A DNA stretch of 64,000 bases from Persicirhabdus sediminis (GTDB lineage Bacteria > Verrucomicrobiota > Verrucomicrobiia > Verrucomicrobiales > Akkermansiaceae), in the NCBI RefSeq assembly GCF_016595495.1, contig NZ_JAENIM010000039.1, positions 684,989-748,988 of the forward strand, in the 5' to 3' direction. Made by a program: the position numbers and the translations under genes. The stretch's first letter is position 1. Every line of letters starts with the position of its first letter. Shown here in pieces: positions 43,696-53,174 of this stretch. The notes beneath the pieces are model-generated. The model was given only the letters and a program-made list of their open reading frames with translations, was not told the origin of the DNA and did no database searches.

Positions 43696-45219
43696 TTACT
43701 CCCACTCGATGCTTGCCGGTGGTTTGGTAGAAACATCGTAAAGCACGCGGTTAATACCATCAACCTCATTGAGGATGCGGTGGCTGGTCTCGCGAAGGAT
43801 CTGGTATGGCAGCTCCACCCAGTCAGCAGTCATGGCATCTTCACTAACGACAGCGCGCAGGTTGATCGCCCACTCGTAGCTGCGCTCGTCACCTTTCACG
43901 CCCACTGTTTTCACAGGAACAAGGCATGCATACGCCTGCCAAACTTTATCGTACCAACCGTGATCTTTCAGGCGGCTGATGAAAATGTTGTCACACTCGC
44001 GGATGATGCGCAGACGTTTTTCATCCACCACACCTGGGCAGCGAACAGCTAGGCCTGGACCAGGGAACGGGTGGCGATTGAGGATGTCAGCTGGGATCCC
44101 CAGTGAAGCACCTAACTCGCGAACTTCATCTTTGAACAGCTCAGCCAGTGGCTCGAGAACTTTCCCCTGCTCTTGCAGGTCGAGGATTCTCTGCACACGG
44201 TTGTGGTGAGTCTTGATCACTGATGCTTTTGACTTCTCGTTAGAAGCACTCTCAATCACATCCGGATAGAGTGTGCCCTGAGCAAGCATTTGCGCATCAC
44301 CAACAGCTTCCCAAAATACATCCACAAACAGGTTACCGATGATTTTACGTTTGGTTTCTGGATCGCCTTCACCTTCCAACTCGCTGAGGAATAATCCTGA
44401 GCACTCGATGGTTTCAATCTCTACGCCCATGCGGTGGAAGTTACTTCTAACCTCATCACCTTCATCTTTACGTAGCAGACCGTGGTCTACAAAGATAGCG
44501 CGCATGTTTACGCCAGCTTCTTTGAGAAGCACAGCCAGCACAGTGCTATCAACACCACCACTAACACCGCAGACAACTTGTTTGTCGCCCACTTTTTCTT
44601 TGATGCCAGCAATCATTTCACGCTTGAAATCTTCAATGTGGAATGGAGCTAACTCCCCAGCCGTAAGCAGGAAGTTATGCAGAATGCGGTTACCTTCATG
44701 ACTGTGAGTCACCTCCGGGTGGAACTGGATACCGTAAAATGTATCACCCCACTTGAGAGAAACTGGTGTGCCATTTTGGTTAGCAGCAAGTACCGTAGCA
44801 TTCTCAGGCAGCTCGTTGACGGTGTCTGAGTGGCTCATCCATACTTGTGACTCGTGAGAAATGCCTTCGTACAGACCAACATTATCATTTGGCTTGAGCA
44901 TAGCAGGACCGTACTCACGGCGGTTGCTAGATTTAACGGATCCACCAAACTTGATGTTAAGCAGCTGCATGCCGTAGCACACACCGAGCACAGGCACGTC
45001 GAATGATTTCAACTTTTCGAAATCAATATCAGGTGCATCTTCGTCGCTGGTGCTCTTTGGGCCACCGGACAAAATAATCGCGCCAGGCTCACCGATCTCG
45101 GCGATGTCTTCTGGCTGATAGAGCATGGCTGCATAACCAAGCTCACGCACGCGGCGCACGATAAGCTGTGTGTATTGTGAGCCGAAATCGAGAACGGCTA
45201 CGTGATTCTTTTCTTGCAT
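43696..45219 (-). CDS. guaA: GMP synthase (glutamine-hydrolysing)
   Basis: 507 residues. The N-terminal class I glutamine amidotransferase has Cys in GVCYGMQLL, and His and Glu in FYGIQFHPEVTHS. The ATP pyrophosphatase has the P-loop GVSGGVDSTVLAVLL. The C-terminal dimerisation domain ends TKPPASIEWE, the GuaA end. It converts XMP to GMP with ammonia from glutamine. It lies 33 bp after guaB, forming guaBA. The length and all domains are normal. Confidence 0.97.
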   Translation of the reverse strand: MQEKNHVAVLDFGSQYTQLIVRRVRELGYAAMLYQPEDIAEIGEPGAIILSGGPKSTSDEDAPDIDFEKLKSFDVPVLGVCYGMQLLNIKFGGSVKSSNRREYGPAMLKPNDNVGLYEGISHESQVWMSHSDTVNELPENATVLAANQNGTPVSLKWGDTFYGIQFHPEVTHSHEGNRILHNFLLTAGELAPFHIEDFKREMIAGIKEKVGDKQVVCGVSGGVDSTVLAVLLKEAGVNMRAIFVDHGLLRKDEGDEVRSNFHRMGVEIETIECSGLFLSELEGEGDPETKRKIIGNLFVDVFWEAVGDAQMLAQGTLYPDVIESASNEKSKASVIKTHHNRVQRILDLQEQGKVLEPLAELFKDEVRELGASLGIPADILNRHPFPGPGLAVRCPGVVDEKRLRIIRECDNIFISRLKDHGWYDKVWQAYACLVPVKTVGVKGDERSYEWAINLRAVVSEDAMTADWVELPYQILRETSHRILNEVDGINRVLYDVSTKPPASIEWE

Positions 45220-45252
45220 AGAATTAGGGAAATTAGGTGTTGTTTCTCCTAC

Positions 45253-46707
45253 TTAGCCGAGTGGCTGATAGTTAGTTGGTTCCTCAGTGATAGTGATATC
45301 ATGAGCGTGGCTCTCACGCAGGCCACCGCTAGTGATCTTGGTGAACATTGCTCGCTCGCGAAGCTCTTGTAAATCATTAGCACCGACATAACCCATGCCT
45401 GAGCGAAGTCCGCCCATCAGCTGGAATACAACGTCAGCCAGCACACCTTTATATGGCACACGACCTTCAACACCTTCTGCCACCAGCTTACCTGAGCTGT
45501 TTTGACCGTAGCGGTCGCCAGATCCTTTGCGCATCGCACCAAGTGAACCCATACCACGGTATGACTTAAAGCGACGACCTTGGAAATGGATAGTCTTGCC
45601 TGGGCTCTCGCGAGTACCAGCCAGCAATGACCCGAGCATGATGAGATCTGCACCTGCAGCCATCGCCTTGACGATGTCACCAGAGTAACGGATACCACCG
45701 TCAGCAATCACAGCCACACCTTTTTCGCGGCAGTAAGATGCTACATTTTGAATAGCTGTAAACTGTGGCATGCCCACACCTGAAATCACACGAGTTGTAC
45801 AGATAGAGCCTGGGCCCACACCTACTTTAACAGCGCTTGCTCCAGCTTCTACGAGATCTTTAGCACCTTCTGCAGTTACTACGTTACCAGCAACCACTGG
45901 CTTATCACTCAGGGCTGCTAGCTCAGAAATAACATCAAGAACACGAGTAGTGTGGCCAGTAGCCGCATCGATGAAGAGCGCATCTGCACCTGCTTCAATC
46001 AATGCCTGCGCGCGCTCCAGATAATCTGGGCCGACACCAACAGCAGCACCACAGCGGAGCTGACCGTTAGGATCTTTGGCTGCGTTTGTGAAAGTAATGC
46101 GTTTCTCAATATCTGCACCTGTGATCAGGCCAGTAAGGAAACCTTCTTTGTTTACCAGCGGCAGTTTCTCAATACGGTTTTGGTAGAGAATGCGGCGCGC
46201 CTCTTCGATCAGAGTATCTTCTGGTGCAGTCACCAGACGCTCGAGAGGTGTCATCACCTCGTTAACTGTTGCGCTCTCGCGAGCAATGTGACGAACGTCA
46301 CGACCAGTAACCATACCGAGCAGCTTGCCAGCATCGTCGACAACTGGGAAACCTGAGAACCCTTGCTCCCACATAATGTGGCGCAGTTCGCTCACGGTGA
46401 TATTTTTACAAACTGTATAAGGCTGGTGAATCACTGCGTTCTCAGAACGCTTCACCTTCATCACCATCGCCGCCTGATCTGGAATCAGTGCATTACGGTG
46501 AATCACACCAATGCCACCTTCACGGGCCAGCGCAATTGCTAGATCAGATTCGGAAACGGTGTCCATCGCCGCCGAAATCACTGGAATATTCAAGGGAATA
46601 TCCTTTGTCAGCGCGCTTGATATGTTTGCGTCGCCTGGCAAAATTGAGCTCAGACGAGGGGTCAATAATACGTCATCAAATGAAAGTCCTGTGGAAATCT
46701 CCGCCAT
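45253..46707 (-). CDS. guaB: Inosine-5'-monophosphate dehydrogenase
   Basis: 484 residues from the ATG at 46707. Another in-frame start at 46734 adds nine residues. It oxidises IMP to XMP, the committed step to GMP. The barrel begins [13 protein letters not shown]. Two CBS domains sit in the insertion ([38 protein letters not shown]). The catalytic Cys is in GPGSICTTR, and the flap motif [10 protein letters not shown] follows. It is the first gene of the guaBA pair. Confidence 0.97.
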   Translation of the reverse strand: MAEISTGLSFDDVLLTPRLSSILPGDANISSALTKDIPLNIPVISAAMDTVSESDLAIALAREGGIGVIHRNALIPDQAAMVMKVKRSENAVIHQPYTVCKNITVSELRHIMWEQGFSGFPVVDDAGKLLGMVTGRDVRHIARESATVNEVMTPLERLVTAPEDTLIEEARRILYQNRIEKLPLVNKEGFLTGLITGADIEKRITFTNAAKDPNGQLRCGAAVGVGPDYLERAQALIEAGADALFIDAATGHTTRVLDVISELAALSDKPVVAGNVVTAEGAKDLVEAGASAVKVGVGPGSICTTRVISGVGMPQFTAIQNVASYCREKGVAVIADGGIRYSGDIVKAMAAGADLIMLGSLLAGTRESPGKTIHFQGRRFKSYRGMGSLGAMRKGSGDRYGQNSSGKLVAEGVEGRVPYKGVLADVVFQLMGGLRSGMGYVGANDLQELRERAMFTKITSGGLRESHAHDITITEEPTNYQPLG

Positions 46708-46848
46708 GACGGAATCAACAGGAAGACCCACCATCTGGCAAGTCCGAAGTGCGATTTTTACTCACTTTTTTCCGCGCCCACAAATCATGGCAAAAATCCA
46801 GCCAGCAGCACGCCACTGGCTGGTAAAACAAATCACAAATAGATCGCA

Positions 46849-47451
46849 CTAAAAAGTATCGTAGCTGACCACCTCATCGTCGGCGAGCCGCGCGCCACGA
46901 TCCCACGCCTCCTGAGATTTTTTGCCCACAGGAATCATGAAGCTAATGATATATTCCGCCGGCAAATTCACCAACTTAGCCACCGCCTCACCGTCAAACC
47001 CAATCATCGGACAAGAATCATAACCAAGATCTCGAGCCGCCAGCATCAAAGTCATGCCAGCTAGCGCCGACGAACGAATCGCTTCATCGCGGATCAACTG
47101 CTCATTGCCATCGTAAAATGGCTGAATCATTGGCCCCAAGATATCCTGCACCTCCTGCGGCGCATGGCCCCAGTATTTTGCCGGGTCTTCATTGTGTGCA
47201 TTGAGATCCGCACACATTATAAATAACACACTAGCATCCGTCACCTGCGCTTGATCCCATGCCGCAGCCCGTATCTGCTGGCGCAAATCTTTGTCGCGCA
47301 CTACTAGCAGCCTATAGTTCTGCATATTAAATGACGATGGAGCCAGCTTAGTTAGTCGGATCAGCTCAGCTAGATCAGCCTCAGGCATCACATGCTCAGC
47401 GTCGTAATGTTTGATCGAACGGCGGGTATCAATGTTTTCTATCGTTTTCAT
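46849..47451 (-). CDS. Nitroreductase-family flavoprotein
   Basis: 200 residues. The FMN-dependent nitroreductase pattern is clear: TRRSIKHYDAEH (FMN phosphate binding) and APSSFNMQNYRLLVV, then DLGYDSCPMIGFDGEAV near the middle and VPVGKK-like IPVGKKSQEAWDR at the end. Such enzymes reduce nitro groups, quinones or enals with NAD(P)H; the true substrate is unknown. It is monocistronic, 141 bp from guaB. The leader has GACCCTAATC before ATG. Confidence 0.88.
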   Translation of the reverse strand: MKTIENIDTRRSIKHYDAEHVMPEADLAELIRLTKLAPSSFNMQNYRLLVVRDKDLRQQIRAAAWDQAQVTDASVLFIMCADLNAHNEDPAKYWGHAPQEVQDILGPMIQPFYDGNEQLIRDEAIRSSALAGMTLMLAARDLGYDSCPMIGFDGEAVAKLVNLPAEYIISFMIPVGKKSQEAWDRGARLADDEVVSYDTF

Positions 47452-47838
47452 GATTAGGGTCGGTTGGGATAAAAATGAACTCAGGCGAAAATCCCCAAGT
47501 CTCTATCACAACCATCATTAATCACGTTTCCAGCCAGCGCAAGTAGCAGATAGAAAATTCTGCGAAAATTAAACTCCAGCCGGCAGATCCAATCAAGCTG
47601 AGAGGAAATCAAGAAAGCGAATCTTCATACCAAGCCCAGCGGCCAACCGCAAAAGAATGATAGAGCACAGCTCCCCACTAACACTTCAGCAGGATATATA
47701 CCTATCAAAATCTAATACACCAATCAGCTAGCAATCAGCCTGTCCAAATATCCTTAGATACAAGGCACCAAACACACGGATGTATCATACATTTCATGAA
47801 GGTTAACTTTACATACCATACGTATGTGAGGAAAAAAG
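47452..47838. promoter_or_regulatory. Divergent non-coding gap with an inverted repeat before a PEP-CTERM gene
   Basis: 387 bp, AT-rich. ACATAC, CATAC and GTATGT (47811-47827) form a 6-bp inverted repeat just before a rare Shine-Dalgarno-like GAGGA (47828-47832) and the ATG at 47839. It may be a repressor site on the promoter or leader. Nothing else is seen. Confidence 0.45.
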
Positions 47839-48564
47839 ATGGGTCACCTCATCCTCACAAACAAAGAACTCAATAAATCAATGATGAAAAAAACAGCCCT
47901 TTTATCGACGATCACCGCATCAATGCTCGCCTCAGCAACTGCCGCGACGGTCTCATTCTCACACACTGATTTTGTCGCCGAATATGGCTATGGAGCCGCT
48001 AAAGACAGCATGTCCGTTACTGTCACAGGTGACGACGGCATCAGCTTCACCCTAACTCTAGCAAGTGCCGTTGATGGTTATCAGGTAACTACCGGAAACT
48101 CAACCAATGACGGTCGAATTTGTATTACCGATGGCACAGAAAATACCAACGCGAACAGAATCGAAGAAGGCCAAGGGCTGAAATTCAGCCTAGCCGTTGA
48201 CACTGGCAACACGGGTTTACAGCTAGATAGCCTATCAATTGGCGGCATCAATCTCAGCTGGGCCAGCGCTAATAATAACAACACTCGAGACTTTGAGATT
48301 AGCAATGGCAACGGCACAAGTACCATTAATGGCCCTTTCGAAAACGACACCATCCTAGGCTCAATCTTAGGCGATTGGGCTGATATTCCCACAGATGCAG
48401 ATGGCTTGAATGATTGGTATCTAGATCTAGTTCTAACGTCTGAGTTTGTAACTCGCTTCGAAGGCATCACCTTCGAATATACCACAACGCCAATCCCTGA
48501 GCCAAGCACGGCGGGGCTTCTAGGCGTCATGACTATGGGAGCTCTACTAAGAAGAAGACGCTAG
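47839..48564 (+). CDS. PEP-CTERM protein
   Basis: 241 residues from the ATG at 47839, which has a GAGGA at the right distance. Two ATGs at 47881 and 47884 would begin at MMKKTALLSTITASMLASA, as in the two paralogues at 24-26 kb. So the first 14 residues may be a leader extension or not be translated. The body is a Thr/Asn-rich beta sandwich, with a C-terminal IPEPSTAGLLGVMTMGALL-RRRR sorting signal for exosortase. The terminator at 48596 follows. Confidence 0.85.
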   Translation: MGHLILTNKELNKSMMKKTALLSTITASMLASATAATVSFSHTDFVAEYGYGAAKDSMSVTVTGDDGISFTLTLASAVDGYQVTTGNSTNDGRICITDGTENTNANRIEEGQGLKFSLAVDTGNTGLQLDSLSIGGINLSWASANNNNTRDFEISNGNGTSTINGPFENDTILGSILGDWADIPTDADGLNDWYLDLVLTSEFVTRFEGITFEYTTTPIPEPSTAGLLGVMTMGALLRRRR

Positions 48565-48595
48565 ATTAGAGTCTGTCACATCCTAAACAATCTCA

Positions 48596-48629
48596 ATGGG
48601 TATGGCCTATCACGCCATGCCCATTTTTT
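48596..48629 (+). terminator. Rho-independent terminator of the PEP-CTERM gene
   Basis: ATGGGTATGGC and GCCATGCCCAT (one U-G pair) with a 7-nt loop, then TTTTTT. Confidence 0.88.
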
Positions 48630-48851
48630 GTGCTCAATCACAGCCAGCAACCAACTCCCTCTAATAAAGCTGTGAGGAAATCCAAAACGACCTCCCACAA
48701 TCCGGACATTGCAATATCTGCTTATTCAACTGCGCTTTCACCATGTCATAAAATCATACCGCTAATCACCGATCCATTACAATCGTTAGGAAAAATCACA
48801 CCCAGAGCTGGAGGCAATAACTAACCTCGATAGAAAACCTTTAGACTCCAC

Positions 48852-49730
48852 CTACTTCAAACTTACAGGAAAGTAGTTCATCTTATACTTGCGACTAGTA
48901 CACCATTGTCGAAAGCGTTGGGAACAAATCAAAAATGGTGACCTCTTCTCAAAAGTGCCACTGCACCACCTTTCGCTCGTGGAGGCGACATCAAATTCAC
49001 CTAATCTAGCAACGACTTCGCTTTCGTTAAATTCCAGCAAAGGAGGAAAAAAGATGTCATCCACCCAGCAACCATTCACTGAATGATCGGGCGTTTTGCC
49101 TTCCTCATTCACTAATGGGTTGAGCACCTTTGGTAAAGCTTGCTCACCGCCAATTTCCCACAATGGCTCCTTCGGCGGGAGCTTCCCTTTCACATCCACT
49201 TCTGTGAAACTAAGGTTTTTGAATCCCTCAGCTTCCATCTCATTCTTCACTGTGTCCGTGCACAGACAAGTCCCTATCGTCATGCTCTTTCCCAGAGGTT
49301 TAGACTTAATATCACGGCGAGCCAGCTGTATTTGGCCATTCGGTAATCTTGCGGTGTATTTGGAGATGTAATTGACAGGAAAGGCCAATAAATGCGTAGC
49401 CTCATCAAGCTCAGATTTGGTAAATTTCCTCTCTCCTCGAATCTGGTACTGATCTTTTTCTTCTCGAGGCAATGATGGAAACCTCTTCAAATAAGGCTCC
49501 TGACCACTTGATTCTCGGATAAACTGAACTATCTCATGAAAAATTGGCGAATCATATTCAACCTCAATTTTTAAATTCGGTCCACCTCCTTGGGGGAATT
49601 TTGGCCAGCGTTTGACGCATTCTTCAAACGCTTCCTCCTTGAGGGTCGGGCGGAAAAAAGAGCTATGGCCCCCCCATATGTTAAACTTAGCTATTTCTTT
49701 CATGATTAGACCCCCCTTTTGTCCATCCAC
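48852..49730 (-). CDS. Hypothetical protein, possible immunity-type fold
   Basis: 292 residues (283 from the ATG at 49703), no signal peptide and no transmembrane helix. The pattern KFNIWGGHSSFFRPTLKEEA, RFPSLPREEKDQYQIRGERK, an internal acidic domain (NGCWVDDIFFPP), and a C-terminal LICSQRFRQWCTSRKYKMNY is unlike the neighbours. The C-terminal SQRFRQW-type ending recalls large immunity or imm11-like proteins, but this is weak. The DNA has few of the AGCTGG words seen elsewhere, suggesting later acquisition. I do not assign a function. Confidence 0.65.
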   Translation of the reverse strand: MDGQKGGLIMKEIAKFNIWGGHSSFFRPTLKEEAFEECVKRWPKFPQGGGPNLKIEVEYDSPIFHEIVQFIRESSGQEPYLKRFPSLPREEKDQYQIRGERKFTKSELDEATHLLAFPVNYISKYTARLPNGQIQLARRDIKSKPLGKSMTIGTCLCTDTVKNEMEAEGFKNLSFTEVDVKGKLPPKEPLWEIGGEQALPKVLNPLVNEEGKTPDHSVNGCWVDDIFFPPLLEFNESEVVARLGEFDVASTSERWCSGTFEKRSPFLICSQRFRQWCTSRKYKMNYFPVSLK

Positions 49731-49857
49731 GCATAAATCTCAGAAACCAATCCCTCCTCTAACTATGCATGAGAAGACCCTGCATAACCTCAGACATCAA
49801 TAGGCGTCGAGAACAAAAGACCTAACATCCTTATGCTTCACCCCTAAGAAATATCAT

Positions 49858-50349
49858 CTATCTGCTGACCTTATTCCTTTGCCTAGCCATTTCTAACTCA
49901 TACTTCGCGCAATACATCCCATAGCAACCTATCGCTAAAGACACGATAAATCCTAGCAAGTTCGGCAATAGAGTTTGCCAGCGGTAATCTCGAGAGAGCA
50001 CCGCGTTGTCATACTCCCCCTCGATATAGTAGCAACTTACGCTTTCGGCCTTTTTTAGGCTATTGTGCATACGCCGTCTGAATCGGTCAAAATCATCCCT
50101 AGATCCGCTATAGATTGACAACCTATCACTCTGATAGATCACACCATCAATCTCATAAGAATATTGCAAACGCAATATGCTACTCCCCGCTTTAACTTCG
50201 AGTTTATTTTCCTGAACCGACTTAACCTGAGCCTCTCTGGCCTCCTGATAAAGCGACCACTGATATAAATGGATGAAAATGCTAACCAGCAGGAAAATCG
50301 AAAAACAAAGAATTGCGGCAGATATTATAAATGGCACTACGACTCTCAT
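49858..50349 (-). CDS. DUF3592 membrane protein
   Basis: 163 residues. A first helix (FIISAAILCFSIFLLVSIFI) and a second near the end (LLGFIVSLAIGCYGMYCA) enclose a beta domain (SILRLQYSYEIDGVIYQSDRLS, AESVSCYYIEGEYDNAVLSR), which is the DUF3592 pattern. Function is unknown. It lies between the hypothetical gene and rnpB in the word-poor pocket. Confidence 0.78.
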   Translation of the reverse strand: MRVVVPFIISAAILCFSIFLLVSIFIHLYQWSLYQEAREAQVKSVQENKLEVKAGSSILRLQYSYEIDGVIYQSDRLSIYSGSRDDFDRFRRRMHNSLKKAESVSCYYIEGEYDNAVLSRDYRWQTLLPNLLGFIVSLAIGCYGMYCAKYELEMARQRNKVSR

Positions 50350-50532
50350 TATTCATTCTCTATTGGACAGCGATGAAACTGTATACCATAGAAGCAACCG
50401 CCTGCATAATATATTAAAAAAAACAGTCTTATTATTGCAGGCAGATAAACAAATTTGCCCAAAGATCAGCTGCGGCTCAATTGCCACAATTCTATTAACT
50501 GCTAGAGGCCATCAGCTAGGGGGTAAAAATTA

Positions 50533-50919
50533 CCGCTCCCCTATAAGCCGGATTCTGTTCCCACCCGAAGGCAGTAGACGATCATTTATCTCACGGCCCG
50601 ATGGGCCGAGCCAGCTTTGGTTTCCCTCAGCCGGTGCAACTATTACCCGGAGATTCTAGTCGGGCGGACGACCCTTCTCCTGTTATGTCTTGCATCGCGC
50701 GGGGTTTACCATGCCTCCGTAGTTACCCTTGGAGCGGTGGGCTCTTACTCCACCATTTCACCCTTACCTAGCCGAAGCCAGGCGGTATCTTTCTGCTGCA
50801 CTTTCCGTCCGGTAGGCTTGAACCTACCGTCCCTCGCTTTCGCAAGGCACGCTGTCCTATGATGTCCGGACTTTCCTCGAATCTTGGTTTCCCAAAACCC
50901 GCGATCGCCCGGGGAGCGG
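50533..50919 (-). ncRNA. rnpB: RNase P RNA, bacterial type A
   Basis: The catalytic RNA that trims the 5' end of tRNA precursors. The conserved 5' part has GAGGAAAGTCCGGAC, and the 3' end has ACAGAATCCGGCTTATAG. Both are hallmarks of RNase P RNA. The P1 helix is formed by CCGCTCCCC at the 5' end (50911-50919) and GGGGAGCGG at the 3' end (50533-50541), which fixes the limits at about 387 nt. The conserved GGTAAGGGTGAAATGGTG and TAAGAGCCCACCG blocks are also present. Open frames inside (50617-50862 and others) are not genes. A T run follows the 3' end on the minus strand (50524-50532). Confidence 0.97.
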
Positions 50920-51062
50920 CGCGGGCAAGATACGCACGAATCCCTGCTTGCCAAGCTAAATTCGTTGCTCCTCCAGCTGGCGCGAAAAAATCCACCTTGC
51001 AGTTCACCCCGTCTCATCTCCGCCAGAAGGTTCCAGCCAGCTGGAAAATAAGCCAGCTAGAT

Positions 51063-51716
51063 CTACCCGAGCGTGGAGATCTGATAGGTCACACAGCGCA
51101 CTCCTTGGGTGCCTTTTTTCACTGTACGCACCACCTGGCTGCCGATGAGTTTTTCCATCATACGCACTTCCATAGTGATCACCGCTGGGTAGAGGTCGAA
51201 AATTTTCTGCATCGGATGGTGGTATTCTTCAATGCGGAACCCTTCCTTGGCGGTGTAGAGACAGCGGCTGAAGCAGCCAGATTGGTCGCGCAACTCAGCC
51301 AGCTTGGTGGCGCGCTCGACTAATGATTTGCCGACGCGTACTTTATTGAGCCACTTATCGCCGAGTTGATCGTAATAGCGGAAAAGCAATTTTTCTGGGC
51401 CAGCGTCGCCAAATTGCAATTTCACAGCCTCGAGCAATGCCAAAGTCACGGTTTCATCCGCCTTGGGAAATAGCGGTTCACACTTTTTTGTCAGCTTGTA
51501 CATTTTCTGCGGACGCCCCACTTCCACTCGTGGCACCCGCCACGTTTCCAGATAGCCGAGGTCCTGCAGCTTTACACAGTGCTGCTTCACCCCCATGTAA
51601 CTCATCTCCATTGCACGACTTAGCTCCGCGACAGACATGCCACCAGAGCGTTTCAATTCAGCGAAAATAGCCAGATAAGCTGGCTTGGAGATGTCGTGCA
51701 TTTCTTTGGAAAACAT
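51063..51716 (-). CDS. HTH transcriptional regulator (ArsR/SufR-like, COG2345 type)
   Basis: 217 residues from the ATG at 51716 (an upstream start at 51755 adds 13). A winged helix at the N-terminus is visible: MSVAELSRAMEMSYMGVKQH then LQDLGYLETWRVPRVEVGRP. The C-terminal sensor domain carries Cys residues (CFSRCLYTAKEGFRIEEYHH and a later CVTY), as in SufR-like iron-sulfur regulators, though the full four-Cys set is not clear. It diverges from the FadL-type gene across a symmetric promoter. It may regulate itself and that gene. Confidence 0.82.
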   Translation of the reverse strand: MFSKEMHDISKPAYLAIFAELKRSGGMSVAELSRAMEMSYMGVKQHCVKLQDLGYLETWRVPRVEVGRPQKMYKLTKKCEPLFPKADETVTLALLEAVKLQFGDAGPEKLLFRYYDQLGDKWLNKVRVGKSLVERATKLAELRDQSGCFSRCLYTAKEGFRIEEYHHPMQKIFDLYPAVITMEVRMMEKLIGSQVVRTVKKGTQGVRCVTYQISTLG

Positions 51717-51760
51717 AGGCGAGGAGTCGTGCCGCGCATCATCTTTACCGCGCATCGATA

Positions 51761-51837
51761 GTCAAGAATGCTGTGGTCTTAATTGCAAAAAATCTACTTT
51801 GCCCGCCGATTTGCAATATAAAACGACCGTTCTTGAC
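51761..51837. promoter_or_regulatory. Symmetric divergent promoter with two nested inverted repeats
   Basis: Left half: GTCAAGAA (51761-51768), 13 bp, ATTGCAAA (51782-51789). Right half: TTTGCAAT (51810-51817), 12 bp, TTCTTGAC (51830-51837). Both pairs are perfect and share the same centre within half a base. Rightward the outer arm contains the -35 TTGACA, with TTGAAT 17 bp further. Leftward it contains TTGACT. So each divergent promoter has a -35 in TTCTTGAC and a TTTGCAAT box 12-13 bp upstream of it, a plausible regulator site. Confidence 0.7.
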
Positions 51838-51905
51838 AGCTCACCACTCAGATCATTGAATGGAAACTCATCCATAGCGCCCAGCCAACATCTCCCAGCA
51901 GCCAA

Positions 51906-53111
51906 ATGACCACTAGAAAACTCATTCTCACCCTAGCCGCCCCATGCGTATTATGCGCACCACTCCAGCTATCAGCATCTGGATTTCAAGTGCTAGAACG
52001 TTCAGCTAGAGGATTAGGGCGCGCATTTTCTGGCGAAGCTGCCATCGCTGACGACGCCTCTATCATCTCATCTAACCCAGCTGGAATGATCATGCTAGAC
52101 GGCACAAGTATATCAACAGGCCTAACCTACGCCGACCCCGTCGTTAACCTCAATGGCTCTAACCCGCTTGGCCAACAAGCGGACGCCAAGGATGTTATCG
52201 AAGAAGCCCTTATTCCCTATTTCTATCTGAGCCACAAAGTAGACAACCAACTTGCCCTCGGGCTAGCGCTCTACACCACCCACGGGCTGAAAAATAGCTA
52301 CTCGGATGATTTTTCCGCAAAAATCTCACCGCAGTCTACGGAGTTAGAAACCATCACCATTGAGCCAGCGCTCGCCTACCGAATCAATCAACAATGGTCA
52401 CTGGGCATAGGCATCAGCGCTGTCTACGCGGAAGCGAAATTGCGCGGTCGCTCAGTGCCACCATTCCCAGTACCCGATGTCGAATCGACCGGCTCTGACT
52501 GGTCTTGGGGCTACCACCTCGGCGTGCTCTACGAATGCTCGGAAAACACACGCTTTGGACTTTATTACAAATCTAACGTCAACCTCAATCTCAAGGGGGA
52601 CAATGTCGTTAACGGCAACCAACGGGCGGGAAGTCTAGAAGTTGATCTACCCGAAACCATAGAATTCAGCGCCTACCACCAACTCAATGACAACTGGGCC
52701 ATTCACGGCGATGTCGTATGGACGCATTGGAGCCGGTTCGAAGAACTCAATTTCAACGACCCTGAGATCCCCGTAACTACCGAGAACTGGGATAACAGCA
52801 TGCGCTACGCCATCGGCGCCACTTATTTCTATAACGACTCATGGACATTTCGCGCTGGATTCTCATACGAAGAAAGCCCCGTGCCAGACGCCCAACACAG
52901 GACAGTTAGAATCCCCGACGCTGACCGCTACTGGCTAGCCGTCGGCGCCAGCTACCAGCTGAATGAATGTTATGCGCTCGACTTCGGCTACAGCTACATC
53001 ACCTCAGCCACCGCAGATATTGAAGAAACAGAAATCCCTAATGGCTTGTTTGATGGCGAGTCAGACGCCTCTGTCCACCTCGTCTCTGTGGGGATTAGCG
53101 GTTCGTTTTAG
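51906..53111 (+). CDS. FadL/OmpP1/TodX-family outer membrane porin
   Basis: 401 residues. Signal peptide MTTRKLILTLAAPCVLCAPL, then the family N-terminus SGFQVLERSARGLGRAFSGE and ASIISSNPAGM (the NPAGM plug motif). Alternating beta strands end in the terminal aromatic GISGSF. These barrels move hydrophobic substrates such as fatty acids and aromatics through the outer membrane. It is divergent from the HTH regulator and shares its symmetric promoter; hprK follows 63 bp downstream. Confidence 0.9.
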   Translation: MTTRKLILTLAAPCVLCAPLQLSASGFQVLERSARGLGRAFSGEAAIADDASIISSNPAGMIMLDGTSISTGLTYADPVVNLNGSNPLGQQADAKDVIEEALIPYFYLSHKVDNQLALGLALYTTHGLKNSYSDDFSAKISPQSTELETITIEPALAYRINQQWSLGIGISAVYAEAKLRGRSVPPFPVPDVESTGSDWSWGYHLGVLYECSENTRFGLYYKSNVNLNLKGDNVVNGNQRAGSLEVDLPETIEFSAYHQLNDNWAIHGDVVWTHWSRFEELNFNDPEIPVTTENWDNSMRYAIGATYFYNDSWTFRAGFSYEESPVPDAQHRTVRIPDADRYWLAVGASYQLNECYALDFGYSYITSATADIEETEIPNGLFDGESDASVHLVSVGISGSF

Positions 53112-53174
53112 TAGCGGATTAAAAAAGCCTGCAAATTTGCTCAACATTCCATCGAGCACAAGCTAGCGTCTGCC

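Noticed and set aside
50617-51017. Small proteins encoded around 50.6-51.0 kb on both strands
   Set aside because: They lie on or across the rnpB gene, whose conserved blocks explain the open frames.
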